NCBI RefSeq assembly: GCF_027579695.1
Contig: NC_083596.1
Span: 14,379,798-14,443,797, forward strand
Length of the DNA: 64,000 bases
Origin: Neoarius graeffei
Lineage: Eukaryota; Chordata; Actinopteri; Siluriformes; Ariidae
Reading direction: 5' to 3'
The translations under genes were made by a program, and so were the position numbers. How positions within the stretch are numbered: the stretch's first letter is position 1; each line of letters begins with the position of its first letter. The notes under the pieces are model-generated. The model was not told the DNA's origin. It was given only the letters and a program-made list of their open reading frames with translations, and searched no databases. Positions 1-12,055 of this stretch are shown piece after piece.

Positions 1-3000
1 TTTAATACACAAGTAATGCTGATTCTTGAGATCTATTCTGCTGCTACGCAGATACTTAATTCCATATAATCAATAAATGTTTCATTTAATCATGCATTTT
101 ATCCATCTGGTTAAATGTTGAAGAAAAAAATAGCTTTGGTTGGAGGCTGAATGGATTTAAAACCCAAAAGCAAGAACATCACTGGCCATGCAATCTGAAT
201 GAACTTTCACTAATGAAAGCTCTGCGAACCCAGTAAATCTTGACAATCTACTTGTATTAAAAATATATCCAGCAAGCAATTGGTGCCTATGAGGACAGAA
301 AACCTAAAAACATTAACAAAGCCCTTGCTCAGGAATCCTTGTGCATAAAGTAGTTTCTTTGGACTGTTTCTTGCCCGCTCTTAAATCTTTATTAAAGAGA
401 TTACCAGAAGACGCCCTTTAACAGTGTCATTTCTCCTTCGCTTTCTCTCTCTAATGGAGAGGCTGGTAGACTGCCAGCACGTTTTGTGCAGAATGCAGAA
501 AAGGACCCATCATCATTCTATAATGCTCACCTGATTTACTGCATAGGAATAGGAGGAGAAAAAAAAAAAAAAAAAGAGCAGAAACACCCTCTAATGCTCG
601 GACATGCTGCAGCGCTCTGTATGCATGAGCCTATGGCCATTTCTCAGGTGATAGGCATGCACAGTGCGAGCCCAAACACGCAGCAAGGAGCTGATTCATA
701 ACCCTGTCCCAGAGGAGCTGCCTATATCAGACAGACAAATGCACTCTGAAGATAAGCACTGAAAGCAGGGGGATGATATCATCGGAATGGGAATGTAGAG
801 TAGCATAACATAGTAGAACTCTGAGCCAAGGCTGATGCATGGTTTGTTTCATTTTTTTTTGAGGAGAGCCCGAGTACAAATCAGTAACTACTCCTCAGTG
901 AAACATGCAGCCTTTCTTAAAAAACTTCCGTTACCAAATTTAGGATTCACACAAAGGTCGTACTCGCACTAGGACTGAGTGCCTTGCGCTGCTCCTGAGA
1001 ACAATCGGCCCCCTCCCTCGCTGGCCTGCGGTTTTTCCACGTCGCACTTTTTGTAAGCACACTCGGGACCGTACCATCACCCCGATGCAGCTTTACTCAC
1101 CGACAACTCATGTTCAACAACAAGGTGAGAACCAGACCCATCATTAACCCACATATTCTCCGATGAATTGAAAAGTGCAGCTATAGCGTTCATTTAGGCT
1201 CATGCACAGAACTTGAACAGCACCCAAATGCACCTCTTCCAAATGGTCCAAATGAACCACGCCCAGGTGCAGCAAGCCGTGATCACACTAAACCATCCCG
1301 GACACCGGGGGTCAAACGTACTGGGAGTCAGAGTACACCTTAATACATTTTTAGTGACAAAAATGTCCCATCTGGTGCAGTTTGCAACGTGGTCATGATT
1401 TAGCATTTCTGCTGCACCTAGCAGTATTAGCCCCTTTTACATAGCCTGGTCAAGGCAGGAATCTTGCTCTTTTACTCAGCCTTGCGTTCTGCCTCCGAGC
1501 GCAAACGACTTGTAGTAACAGCCAGAATCGCCGTCTGTGTGAAAAGGGACAGGCAGCACGGGGTGACAAAACCATCTCATCTACAGCGTCCAAGTTCCAC
1601 GTGCTTTTCTGCCTCAAATCGCTTCCTACTTCGTCACTTTCTATTCCAACATATTCCTGATCCATAAACAAGTTGCTCACACAAGTCTCTCTACTCCTCA
1701 CCTCCTTGTTACCTACCTCCCTCTCGTTTTCTGTAACACTTTTACTCCCCGAAAAGCCAGCTCAGTTTGTGCTCAAAAGACACAAACATGTCATTCATTT
1801 TGATGCTGTTACTACCCTTAACAGGCTTTCGTCTAAACGGGGGAACAGGGGCGCTGCGCCCTCTTACTCTCGGCGTGCGCCCCCTTACCGACTCCGTGAA
1901 AACATCCCAGCAACACTATGTGACAATGTGTCTGATCATCAAATACGTTATAATTGCTCCAAAAATATTCCAATCATAGTAGGTACACCGCCAGACGGCG
2001 CAAAAACAATCCGAATTGGCGTTTTCCAGACTGAGGTGCCATGTTGTTTACTTGTCGCGGCTGCTCTCGCGAGATTTGACATGGGTTACATACAAGGTCA
2101 GCTGACTTGTAGAGCGAGATTTCTCAAGACTGAATGACCTTTCACCCACCGGCGCGGGAGCTTTTGACAGAAGTAGCTCGCGAGTTGTTTTTGTTGACAC
2201 TTGGGCATTTAAAGATGTCTTCCCGCGGCACAAAGCGGAAGAAAGCCAAAGACTGTCCGGGGCAGAAGATGATTACTTCTTTCTTTTTCAATGTTGACAG
2301 ACAATTTGTTACAATTTCCCTCTCAGATAGCCTCAGAATGTCCCATTGGAGCATTTTTCAAAGGCTTTGCACGGCGGGGGGGAACAACCGGCACCATCCC
2401 CCCCGCTTCGTTCCCTTGCCATGGTGAGCGCCCTCATACTAAATTTTTCTAGAAAAAACCCTGCTTAAATACAAATTATTTAACAGAAGTGATTACATGT
2501 TGCATATGATGCTCAGTAACTTTGCTTGTGTTTGAAGAAAGGTATAAATATGAGGCCAAGAAAAGCACCTCAACATTCAGTTCACCCTCCGTTGTTTTAA
2601 AAGCAGCTCCAGCATTCTCAGGGTATTTGTATTTCCGATGTGTAGATACGTCACTCTAGACGAGCTCCTTTACGGCACATCACGCCTCTGTTTGCAGAAC
2701 ATCGGCTCAGAGTGTAAAAACACACCCTGGCACAGTTTCACACCAGCTTTATTTGGTTCTTTGTAAAATCACTAAAGCCGGAATCTTGAGGTGCCTTTTT
2801 TTTTTTTTTTACGCCAGTATCACGGAATCTCTGTGCAAAAAGGGCTACTGTGGTGAGGATACACCGGAGAAGATAGTGCCAATCACGTGCATTCATTTTT
2901 CAGTCTTTGTGCTGCAATACAGGTCAATGCTGCCAAAGCAGTTGTGCTACTGATTAATGATGCAAATTCATAGCAGTCCACCAAAGTTGAGCTTGATACA

Positions 3001-3466
3001 AATCTTCCTGTGCAAATGGCATTCGCGTTGATGCAAAACATCTAGTCACGGCAAACATGATTATGATTTCCTTCTTAAAAAGGTACAGCAGGAACAATCA
3101 TATCAATACCGGTGCTCCCAGATATCCTGGTTAAGTTTTAAGTGTTTGAGCTAAAAAAAAATATGGATTTATGAACTGCACATTTCAACTAGAATGACTA
3201 AAACTTTAGCCTGGTATCTTTAAATCATGCAAAAGTACTACCAGAGAACAAATACCAGCAGCAGGGTGGAAATCTCTACTGGGTGTGTAAAGTAGTCCGA
3301 CAGGCGAGGCTGGTCTAAGACTTGTGGAACTACACAGCAGGAAAGGGGGGAGGGGAAGGAAAAGGAGGGCATCACCATTACACCACTGCACGGGAATTCT
3401 CCCAGGTTGGGTGAACTGCACTTCCGAGTAACAGGAACAAGATGAGATGTCGAGCGGGAACCTTTT

Positions 3467-3748
3467 CTAGCGGGACTTCTTTTTTTTTTGCTCCCTCTGG
3501 AGAGACAAGTCGAATGGGACGGGACGGGACAGGATGAGCCTGTCCTTAAGTAAGAGAAGGAGAACCACCTCCTCGTGTCCCCCCTCTCTCTGAACTCTCT
3601 CACACACGCAGGGCTGCATTCCTCCCCCTGCGAGCTCAGCTGGCTCAGACCCAGCTGTACCCGCTGCCTCCTGGGTTCCTGCCGGCTGCATAGAAGGTTC
3701 TGGAAGGAAGACTTCAATAACTTGCAGATCTTCATCCATGTTCTCCAA
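3467..3748 (-). other. Open frame of unknown status inside ywhae intron 1
   Basis: About 93 codons are open on the minus strand in an acidic, proline- and glycine-rich composition, ending in a lysine run encoded by an A tract. The frame opens with a TTG; the first ATG is three codons in. I recognise no domain, and I see no convincing splice sites. It is most likely a chance frame in a GC-richer patch or part of an old repeat. It is listed because it is the only long open frame in the intron not tied to an identified repeat. Confidence 0.15.
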
Positions 3749-4178
3749 GAGCGCCGTAATGGAAGTCTATAACTCCAAGTTCCAAGTCAATGGTTAAGAA
3801 CAGTATGATGAACCCCAATCAACTTGAAACCAAAGTAGAAAGTATCACTCAATATCGTACAGCTCTGCTGATTTTTAAATCGTTTATTCGTCTTCAGTAC
3901 CTGCTTTTTCATGGTCATGATCACAGTGGATCTGCAGTTTCTCCTAGGAACATTCTGGATAAAATACCAATCCATCGTAAGGCTCCCGCATCTACAGGTT
4001 TCATTTAATTACGTATTAAAATTGCACTTTCAGCTATTGGCATACCCTGACCAAAAAAAGGAAGCACTCAAAAAGCAAACCAGTAAAAAGTTAATTCTGC
4101 AAATCAGCACAAGCAAATGTGAATACTTATTTAATTTCTTCTTAAACTAGGGACTCCACAGACTTTGGGACACTAATA

Positions 4179-4688
4179 TACCCCTTTTCCACCAAATCAG
4201 TTCCAGGGCTGGTTCGGGGCCAGTGCTGGTTCACAACTCGTTCAACTTGCGAACCAGCTGAGAACCAGTTTGCTTTTCCATAGCTCAGGGTGCTAAGGGG
4301 AGCCACGTCATTACGTCACTGTATACGTCAGTTACGTCGCTGCGTTTGCATAAACCTTGGCGCGAACATCGAAGCAACAACAACACGAAGAAGAAGCAGC
4401 AGCAACAACAATAATGGATGACTGCTGCTTTACTGCATCCAGGATATCTCGTCGCTTATTTAAAAATGGCACCCTCTCACGGTCTTGCTATTGTTGTTGG
4501 TCTTAACAACTCCACCCCCCGCTGACGTAAGCAGTTCTTTCCTCTAGCCCAGCAAAGAGCTGGTGCTACCCTGGAACCGGTTTCTCTGGCCCAGAGCCAG
4601 TTCTTTGTCAGTGGAAACAGAAAACCCAGTTCCAAACTAAGCACTGGCCCTGAACCAGCCCTGAAACTGATTTGGTGGAAAAGGGGTA
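4179..4688. mobile_element. MITE with long inverted ends, probably hAT-like
   Basis: The left end (taccccttttccaccaaatc) recurs inverted at the right end. The similarity extends roughly 50 bases inward, through repeats of the type ggttc...ccagtgctggttc. No coding sequence is present. The end motif resembles that of the element at 24282-24953 (ccttttccac at each end), suggesting related non-autonomous families. I could not define a target duplication with confidence. Confidence 0.7.
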
Positions 4689-6913
4689 ATAGTAAGCCAG
4701 AATTATTAACAAAGTGATATAACGTTTAACACATTTATAACCTCAAGTGAGTAACAGCTTGTCGGTCAAGTTGAGCAACTAGTCAGTAGAAAACTGACAA
4801 CTTTTCCTGAGGGTAGTCGTGTTGAAATACAACAGGATAAGGCACTGAAAAAAATGGAAGTTGCTCCAAAACCATGTGTAACAACCTGACTTTTCATTTA
4901 ATGACTCGAAAAAGAACTCGCATATATTGTGATCGTCCTACAATATCACAATCAGGGACATTAAAGAGGAAAAAAGGTGAATGTTAACGTAATGAAACTA
5001 CCACCATGTTTTATGACCAGAATGGTTTGTTTTTACAGACTGGTAAACGGATACCTGGTGAACAGGTCAAACCAGACACCGACCCCTAATGATCGGACGA
5101 CAGCAAATTTGAAAAAGTGTACTTCACAGAAAGGCCACTTCTCACTCCACATCACACGTTGATCAGTGCTTAATAATGAAAAACTTCAAAAATACAAACA
5201 TGTCCAAGCATGTAATTCTCATCAGCAGTCAGCTCTTAACATCTCCTCTGTACAACCTCTAATCACACCACTTTCTCTTCAGTGCCCCAGATAGCTGAAA
5301 GTGACCCAACTTGCACCAACACATTCAAGCCTGTGCACTGGATCCGTGTTTAATTTAGAGCACAAGGTCCCTAAACGGTTACGCATCAGACTTCAGAACG
5401 CTGGAGTACCTGAGAAAGCAGGAGGAGTTGATGACTAGTAACTAGTCAGCTCATGACTTACAACCAACTCATTGACGAGTATAAAGGTTTACTGATGCAG
5501 TAATGGCAGCATGAAGCGAAGCCTAGGGCACTGATACTTTTAAGATCCAATATGGAGAGAATGGCATGCAAACTAAATGCGACAAATATAAGGAATCACC
5601 CTCTCTCATGCAGTGCGCTATACAGGCTCTACAATGTGGTTGCATTATTCACTATATGTTCACTTCATTATTGTATAGTTAACTGTAACTTTAGTATTCG
5701 ACCTCACTTGACATTTCGGTTTGAAATGTCAAAGCGAGCTAAAACCTTTCCGAAAACATTTAATCAGATGAAAAATTGTGACGTTGCATCCTAAAGCTAG
5801 AAAAAAAAAATGCTATGTAAAACGAAAGAACATTTGAAGACATTAAACTAAAATAGTGAAAATGTCTGGTGTCATGCTGTCCAGGTGAAAAGTGAGTCCG
5901 GTGAGGGTTAGCAAAACGGTGGAGTCTGACTTTACAGTTCTAGCTGATCTGCACTATTTTTAGCTCCAAGTGTACATCCTGGCTCGTCTCACATGGTACC
6001 TGGACAAGAAAAGTAACAGAACTGAGCCTAGGTGCTTATCTAAGGTTCAACTCATGCAATGGAAATTAAAAAATAAATAAATAATAAAAAAAAGTATAAT
6101 CAAGGAATGCGTTACAGTGATCCCAGCAGTAATTGAAAAAAATAGAGGAATGGAAGAAACTATCAGCAGGGGTCAAGGGGGCTGCAAGCCCCCTGAAGCT
6201 GTTGAGATTTTAACATTTAAAGATGTTATAGAACACATTTTTTACATAGATTTAACATAGAAAAGCAACAGAATTTAACAATAACGTGTATCTATTTGAT
6301 GCCATATTTTGTACTCAATGACATAAGTGGCAAAAAAAAAAAAATTATTTATAAAAATTAGATGAAAATGTAGCTTTGAAGAATATACTACTTCTAACCC
6401 GGACACTGTTCCGCTATCTCTTTTATGGACGATATCTTTTTTCCACGACATATTGAATTAAGTTCAACGCATTAGAAACAAAAGCACGAACGGAGTTAAA
6501 ACACATTTTCTAGCAAATGGGCGCAGCCGTATTGTTTTCTCGTTCTATCGCGTACAGTCTTGCGGTATTTACATCAATTTAACTTCTGAGTGTCCCCAAA
6601 TGTCAACGAGAACAAACAAAGCTGACAAAAACATCGCTAAACAAGCAAACCAAATCAGAACGTATTCTGCTAGTCATTTTACTTAAACATTTTTAACGGA
6701 TATACAAGAGATTTAAAAAAAAAAAAAAACCACCACCACTTTGGCTAGAAAAATAGCGGACGTCTGGGATCCCTGTGCATTAGTGCATCAATGTAATACC
6801 AGAGCGTCTGATGTCAGCATGCTAGTAGACTCTCTTAGTGCCCAATCTAACTCACTGCAACCTTCTTTTGCAAAAGAAAGAACGCACAAATCCAACCAAC
6901 CCTGACCAACTTG

Positions 6914-7082
6914 GGAGAAGCCATGACCTTATGGTTAGAGAAGCAGCTTTAGGACCAAAAGGTTGCCAGATCGACTCCCTGGACCAGCAGGAATGGCTGA
7001 AGTGCCCTTGAGCAAGGCAACTAACCCCCCAACTGCTCCGAGGACGCTGTACATCGATCTGGATAAGCACATCTGCTAAATG
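6914..7082 (+). repeat. tRNA-derived SINE (family 3)
   Basis: The 5' part has a tRNA-like A-box region (ccttatggttagagaagcag) and a degenerate B box (ttgccagatcgactccc). It is followed by the fish-SINE body with tgaagtgcccttgagcaagg. The short direct repeat caacttg flanks it at 6907-6913 and 7083-7089. It is a single copy in the ywhae intron. Confidence 0.7.
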
Positions 7083-8813
7083 CAACTTGCATAATAATCT
7101 TAATTATAAACATGATCAACAGCAACCAAGATTTATTTTAAGCTGAAATTTTTTTAGGTTAAATGTCTCATGGTCATGTCAGTCTAATTTCATTTTAAAT
7201 GGTTTCCTACATTACATACAAAACCATCTGTTTATAGTTGAGTCAGTAGGATTTCACCCCTTGGTTCAAGTGAGCAATGCAGCGACGCTTTAGCGTTTTC
7301 AGCATTTTTCATTTACCTAGCTTTGCTCATCATCTCGTAGATGACTCGCTGACTAGTCGAGCTGCATTGCATCCTGGAACTTTCTTACATTTGCACCAAA
7401 GTCTCCATTACTTACGTCATTGCTGGATTTCTCATTAATAATAACTTTCTTGGTTAAAACAGTAAGTGAGAAAAGAAACTCTTGTGTTTAAGGAGTTAGC
7501 AACCGTGAAACCAGTGTGTTATTCCTTATAGTTAAGATCACTGAAAGGTGTTTGCCTATTAAACGCCTTTGTAACCACACAAACAAAAGTGAGCACTTTT
7601 GTGACGTCAGTACGGCCACAAGATCCAACTTCTCACAGGAATAACAACAAAACAGCACCGATGAACAAATTCGGTTCAGAACTATGGTACCAAGCACAGC
7701 ACGATTCTTTCAACGTGTAAACATATTTACTGTAACTAACCAAGGGTGGACTTTTCCTTTAACTCAGTATCTACCCTGATCATGTTCACTCCTAAAGCAA
7801 CCTCCACTGCACTGCTACATAGGTTTGATTGGCATGGAAACAATTTCTCTGCAGCTTATTAAATATAAATATCTCATCAACCAGCTGGTTTATTTAGTCA
7901 GTTATTCTACCAAAATCTTATAGATGACACATGATGCCACTTTCGGTGGTTAATAAAACGCTTAGGTGTCTTGAAGGCAGCATGGATAGCTAATAAAATA
8001 AAAAGTTAGCTGTTAAAGAAGAAGGAGGTGGTGAATTTTATTTACCTGAACTACTGAGTCATATGAGCTGGTATACAGCTAGTTAAAAGGACAAGCTATA
8101 AAATAAAATTAGCAAGCTGCTTAAGTCTAACATTACTCGTGTCCATTTATTTTACGCCTTTTATAATTAATTCAGTAAAATAAAGCGCAGTGCAAGTTCA
8201 GCCTCAATGAATTAGTGTATAAATGTATATTCTATAAAGATGCAAAAATGACTTTAAAAGACAAAAAAAAAGTGTGCGTTCAGTCAGTCAACATAACAAC
8301 GTGACTCGGTGATATGGAGCTAGCTAGCATGTTGTTAACCTGGAAATGAAGAGTTAATCTAATCTCAGCAGGTCAAACTGACCACACGCGTTGGTTAATA
8401 AAGACTATAATATTTTGAGCGTGTATAAAATGTTAAAATACCTTCTAATTCCAAAGAATATGACTGAGTTTGGCCGAGTTTCAATACAAACACAGAGAAT
8501 AAGGCCTCAGATAAGCAGAGCAGAGCTCGCGCTACCCCCATCCCATCCCATTAATCATAACTGCTTACCATTAAAGGGGAAAAAAAGTCTCTTCTTTTCA
8601 ATTAAACACACTCTTATCTTCTCTGCATAAACAATGTGAAGTAAAGCATGTTAAAATTTTCACACCGCGTTCCTGAGGTACACAGAACTCCAAATTATTT
8701 AAAAAAAAATGACTTGGAAAGGGCCTGGGGAAAAAAAGCTAACAGGCTAACAGGAGAAAGTGTGGAAAAAGCAGCGCGCGCAACACAAACCCAGCACTTC
8801 CACTCAGACTTAC

Positions 8814-8874
8814 CGTCGTATCTCTCTGCTTGTTCGGCAAGTTTCGCCTGGTATACAAAGTGCTCTCGGTCCAT
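8814..8874 (-). CDS. ywhae: 14-3-3 protein epsilon, coding exon 1
   Basis: The exon encodes M-D-R-E-H-F-V-Y-Q-A-K-L-A-E-Q-A-E-R-Y-D plus one base, then a consensus donor (g|gtaagt), giving phase 1 as in other YWHAE genes. This is helix A and the start of helix B of the 14-3-3 fold, the dimerisation segment. 14-3-3 epsilon is a cytosolic dimer that binds phosphoserine/phosphothreonine motifs in client proteins. The ATG has an A at -3 (agcaccATGg) and is the first in-frame start next to the GC-rich leader. Known orthologues usually begin with two acidic residues and read E-D-L before V-Y-Q; here one residue is missing and E-H-F is read, so this could be a paralogue. The remaining exons lie outside the window. 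Its neighbour crk is upstream in the same orientation, as in tetrapods. Confidence 0.88.
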
Positions 8875-9140
8875 GGTGCTCAGCGTTCGGGACAGAGCGA
8901 AAAGGGGGGAAAAGAAAGGCTCGGAGGTGGGCGAGTCTGTCTGAGTCAGTCGGTGGTTCCAAGCGGAGAAACACCACAGCAGCCGGACTTCCCGCTCTAC
9001 CGGTAGCTAGCTATCGCGTCATTTTTCCGCACCCGTATTCCACATGGCCACGCCTCCTGATATATAATTGGCTCGAAGAGCTGGGACGAGATCGCGATTA
9101 TCCCAACCAATCAAATTATAGCATGCGGAATCTATCAAAT
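8875..9140 (-). promoter_or_regulatory. ywhae: ywhae 5' UTR and candidate promoter
   Basis: Upstream of the ATG the sequence is locally GC-richer. On the minus strand it shows a CCAAT box (gagccaatta) running into a TATA-like stretch (tatatatc) at about 9058-9075, an inverted CCAAT (tttgattggt) near 9105-9113, and a CACCC/GC-type motif (ggaggcgtgg) near 9050. A start site around 9000-9040 would fit. A YY1-like motif (aagatggcg) lies further out near 9217. These are motif matches only. Confidence 0.45.
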
Positions 9141-10278
9141 CAAAACGAGTGAGTAGGCGGGGCTAAACAGAATACGGGTGGGGGAAAAATGTAAGTAGAG
9201 GGATGGATGTTCCAAAGATGGCGTCGGAACTCCATACAGGAAGCGGGCGGTGAGCTCAGTGCTTTTCCATACACGCGCTCGTGGCTCACTTCTGTTTCTG
9301 CTCTACAACTTGATATGAAAGATATATCTATATTTTTTTTTTCAGATTATGCTTACAAAACTGAGGGGTGCCAAAACTTTTTACAACCAGCAACACCACT
9401 CAGGCAAATATATCTATATATAATTTTTTTTTGGGATTATGCTTACAAAACTGAGGGGTGCCAAAACGTTTTACAACCAGCAACACCACTCAGGCAAATG
9501 TATCTGTATATAATTTTTTTTTGGATTATGGCTACAAAACTGAGGGGTGCCAAAACTTTTTACAACCAGCAACACCACTCAGGCAAATATATCAATTTTT
9601 TTTTGGATTATGCTTACAAAACTGAGGGGTGCCAAAATTTTTTTACAACCAGCAACACCACTCAGGCAAATGTATCTAATTTTGGATTATGCTTACAAAA
9701 CTGAGGGGTGCCAAAACTTTTTACAACCAGCAACACCACTCAGGCAAATGTATCTATATATAATTTTTTTTTTTTTTAGATTATGCTTACAAAACTGAGG
9801 GGTGCCAAAACGTTTTACAACCAGCAACACCACTCAGGCAAATATATCTATATAATTTTTTAGATTATGCTTACAAAACTGAGGGGTGCCAAAACTTTTT
9901 ACAACCAGCAACACCACTCAGGCAAATGTATCTGTATATATATATATTTTTTGGATTATGCTTACAAAACTGAGGGGTGCCAAAATGTTTTACAACCAGC
10001 AACACCACTCAGGCAAATATATCTATATATAATTTTTTTTTGGATTATGCTTACAAAACTGAGGGGTGCCAAAACGTTTTACAACCAGCAACGCCACTAA
10101 GGCAAATATATCAATTTTTTTTTGGATTATGCTTACAAAACTGAGGGGTGCCAAAACGTTTTACAACCAGCAACGCCGCTAAGGCAAATATATTAATTTT
10201 TTTTGGATTATGCTTACAAAACTGAGGGGTGCCAAAACGTTTTACAACCAGCAACACCACTCAGGCAAATATATCTAC

Positions 10279-11879
10279 AGTGGGGCAAAAAAGTATTTAG
10301 TCAGTCACCAATTGTGCAAGTTCTCCCACTTAAAAAGATGAGAGAGGCCTGTAATTTTCATCATAGGTACACTTCAACTATGAGAGACAGAATGGGGGGA
10401 AAGAATCCAGGAAATCACATTGTAGGATTTTTAATGAATTTATTTGCAAATTATGGTGGAAAATAAGTATTTGGTCAATAACAAAAGTTCATCTCAATAC
10501 TTTGTTATATACCCTTTGTTGGCAATGACAGAGGTCAAACGTTTTCCGTGAGTCTTCACAAGGTTTTCACACACTGTTGCTGGTATTTTGGCCCATTCCT
10601 CCATGCAGATCTCCTCTAGAGCAGTGATGTTTTGGGGCTGTCGCTGAGCAACACGGACTTTCAGCTTCCTCCAAAGATTTTCTATGGGGTTGAGATCTGG
10701 AGACTGGCTAGGCCACTCCAGGACCTTGAAATGCTTCTTACAAAGCCAGTCCTTCGTTGCCCGGGCAGTGTGTTTGGGATCATTGTCATGCTGAAAGACC
10801 CAGCCACGTTTCATCTTCAATGCCCTTGCTGATGGAAGGAGGTTTTCACTCAAAATCTCACGATACATGGCCCCATTCATTCTTTCCTTTACACGGATCA
10901 GTCGTCCTGGTCCCTTTGCAGAAAAACAGCCCCAAAGCATGATGTTTCCACCCCCATGCTTCACAGTAGGTATGGTGTTCTTTGGATGCAACTCAGCATT
11001 CTTTCTCCTCCAAACACGACAAGTTGAGTTTTTACCAAAAAGTTCTATTTTGGTTTCATCTGACCATATGACATTCTCCCAATCCTCTTCTGGATCATCC
11101 AAATGCTCTCTAGCAAACTTCAGACGGGCCTGGACATGTACTGGCTTAAGCAGGGGGACACGTCTGGCACTGCAGGATTTGAGTCCCTGGCGGCGTAGTG
11201 TGTGACTGATGGTAGCCTTTGTTACTTTGGTCCCAGCTCTCTGCAGGTCATTCACTAGGTCCCCCCGTGTGGTTCTGGGATTTTTGCTCACCGTTCTTGT
11301 GATCATTTTGACCCCACGGGGTGAGATCTTGCGTGGAGCCCCAGATCGAGGGAGATTATCAGTGGTCTTGTATGTCTTCCATTTTTTAATAATTGCTCCC
11401 ACAGTTGATTTCTTCACACCAAGCTGCTTACCTATTGCAGATTCAGTCTTCCCAGCCTGGTGCAGGTCTACAATTTTGTTTCTGGTGTCCTTTGACAGCT
11501 CTTTGGTCTTGGCCATAGTGGAGTTTGGAGTGTGACTGTTTGAGGTTGTGGACAGATGTCTTTTATACTGATAACGAGTTCAAACAGGTGCCATTAATAC
11601 AGGTAACGAGTGGAGGACAGAGGAGCCTCTTAAGGAAGTTGTTACAGGTCTGTGAGAGCCAGAAATCTTGCTTGTTTGTAGGTGACCAAATACTTATTTT
11701 ACCGAGGAATTTACCAGTTAATTCATTAAAAATCCTACAATGTGATTTCCTGGATTCTTTCCCCCCATTTTGTCTCTCATAGTTGAAGTGTACCTATGAT
11801 GAAAATTACAGGCCTCTCTCATCTTAAGTGGGAGAACTTGCACAATTGGTGGCTGACTAAATACTTTTTTGCCCCACTG
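10279..11879 (-). mobile_element. Complete Tc1-like transposon (1601 bp)
   Basis: Both ends read cagtggggcaaaaaagtatt inverted, and TA duplications flank the element (10277-10278 and 11880-11881). The inverted repeats are about 200 bp and nearly identical. Each holds an outer and an inner copy of aagtatttRgtca, the IR/DR arrangement of Sleeping Beauty-type elements. The element sits inside one monomer of the satellite, so it inserted after the array formed. Near-identical ends and an unbroken transposase suggest a young copy. Confidence 0.95.
10494..11516 (-). CDS. Tc1-like transposase, apparently intact (340 aa)
   Basis: Cut-and-paste transposase of the Tc1/mariner superfamily, acting in the nucleus on the inverted repeats of its own element. 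Residues 1-110 form the paired-like double helix-turn-helix (Q-L-G-V-K-K-S-T-V around 31-39), joined by an AT-hook-like S-G-A-P-R-K. The catalytic DD34E triad is visible: D153 in W-S-D-E-T-K, D244 in Q-H-D-N-D-P-K-H-T, and E279 in N-P-I-E-N-L-W. A glycine-rich stretch (K-H-G-G-G-N) lies near 187. The 340-residue length equals that usual for the family, with no stop or frameshift. The start is ATG followed by A-K-T-K-E-L-S, the standard opening. Whether it is expressed or active cannot be read from the sequence. Confidence 0.95.
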   Translation of the reverse strand: MAKTKELSKDTRNKIVDLHQAGKTESAIGKQLGVKKSTVGAIIKKWKTYKTTDNLPRSGAPRKISPRGVKMITRTVSKNPRTTRGDLVNDLQRAGTKVTKATISHTLRRQGLKSCSARRVPLLKPVHVQARLKFAREHLDDPEEDWENVIWSDETKIELFGKNSTCRVWRRKNAELHPKNTIPTVKHGGGNIMLWGCFSAKGPGRLIRVKERMNGAMYREILSENLLPSARALKMKRGWVFQHDNDPKHTARATKDWLCKKHFKVLEWPSQSPDLNPIENLWRKLKVRVAQRQPQNITALEEICMEEWAKIPATVCENLVKTHGKRLTSVIANKGYITKY

Positions 11880-12055
11880 TATATATAATTTTTTTTGGAT
11901 TATGCTTACAAAACTGAGGGGTGCCAAAACGTTTTACAACCAGCAACACCACTCAGGCAAATATATCTATATATAATTTTTTAGATTATGCTTACAAAAC
12001 TGAGGGGTGCCAAAACTATTTACAACCAGCAACACCACTCAGGCAAATGTCGTAT

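Larger units (their letters stand above)
1..8813 (-). other. ywhae: ywhae intron 1 (3' part, runs off the window)
   Basis: This stretch follows the donor site of ywhae coding exon 1 and holds no other 14-3-3 exon on the minus strand. The next coding exon of this family is long and rich in methionines and should have been visible, so exon 2 and later exons probably lie before base 1. The sequence is AT-rich and mostly unique. It contains a MITE near 4.2-4.7 kb, a tRNA-derived SINE near 6.9-7.1 kb, short poly(A/T) tracts, and a GC-rich stretch at about 1790-2420 that looks like an old repeat but which I could not classify. I see no RNA gene. Confidence 0.7.
9322..12055 (+). repeat. Satellite: 13 monomers of about 80-90 bp, split by a transposon
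   Basis: Each monomer has a conserved core starting gattatgcttacaaaactga, then ggggtgccaaaac, ttacaaccagcaacaccact and caggcaaatatatc, followed by a variable A/T spacer (tatatctatataat plus a T tract). Eleven monomers lie at 9345-10276 and two at about 11895-12047, on either side of the Tc1-like element. Cores differ by a few substitutions; most length change is in the T tract. The array starts about 300 bp beyond the ywhae promoter. The spacers (T tract and tata run) are too irregular for a CRISPR. Confidence 0.95.

Noticed and set aside
1-8813. Further ywhae exons inside the window
   Set aside because: No minus-strand frame shows 14-3-3 helices C to I; exon 2 would be long and unmistakable.
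9345-10276. CRISPR-like array of regularly spaced repeats
   Set aside because: The conserved part is longer than the spacer, and the spacers are all the same T tract and tata run. This is a eukaryotic satellite.
9207-10466. Long repetitive open frames with K-T-E-G-C-Q-N repeats
   Set aside because: They are translations of the satellite; they shift frame with T-tract length and have no gene features.
10632-11535. Plus-strand open frames opposite the Tc1-like transposase
   Set aside because: They are antisense shadows of the intact transposase, with no domain.
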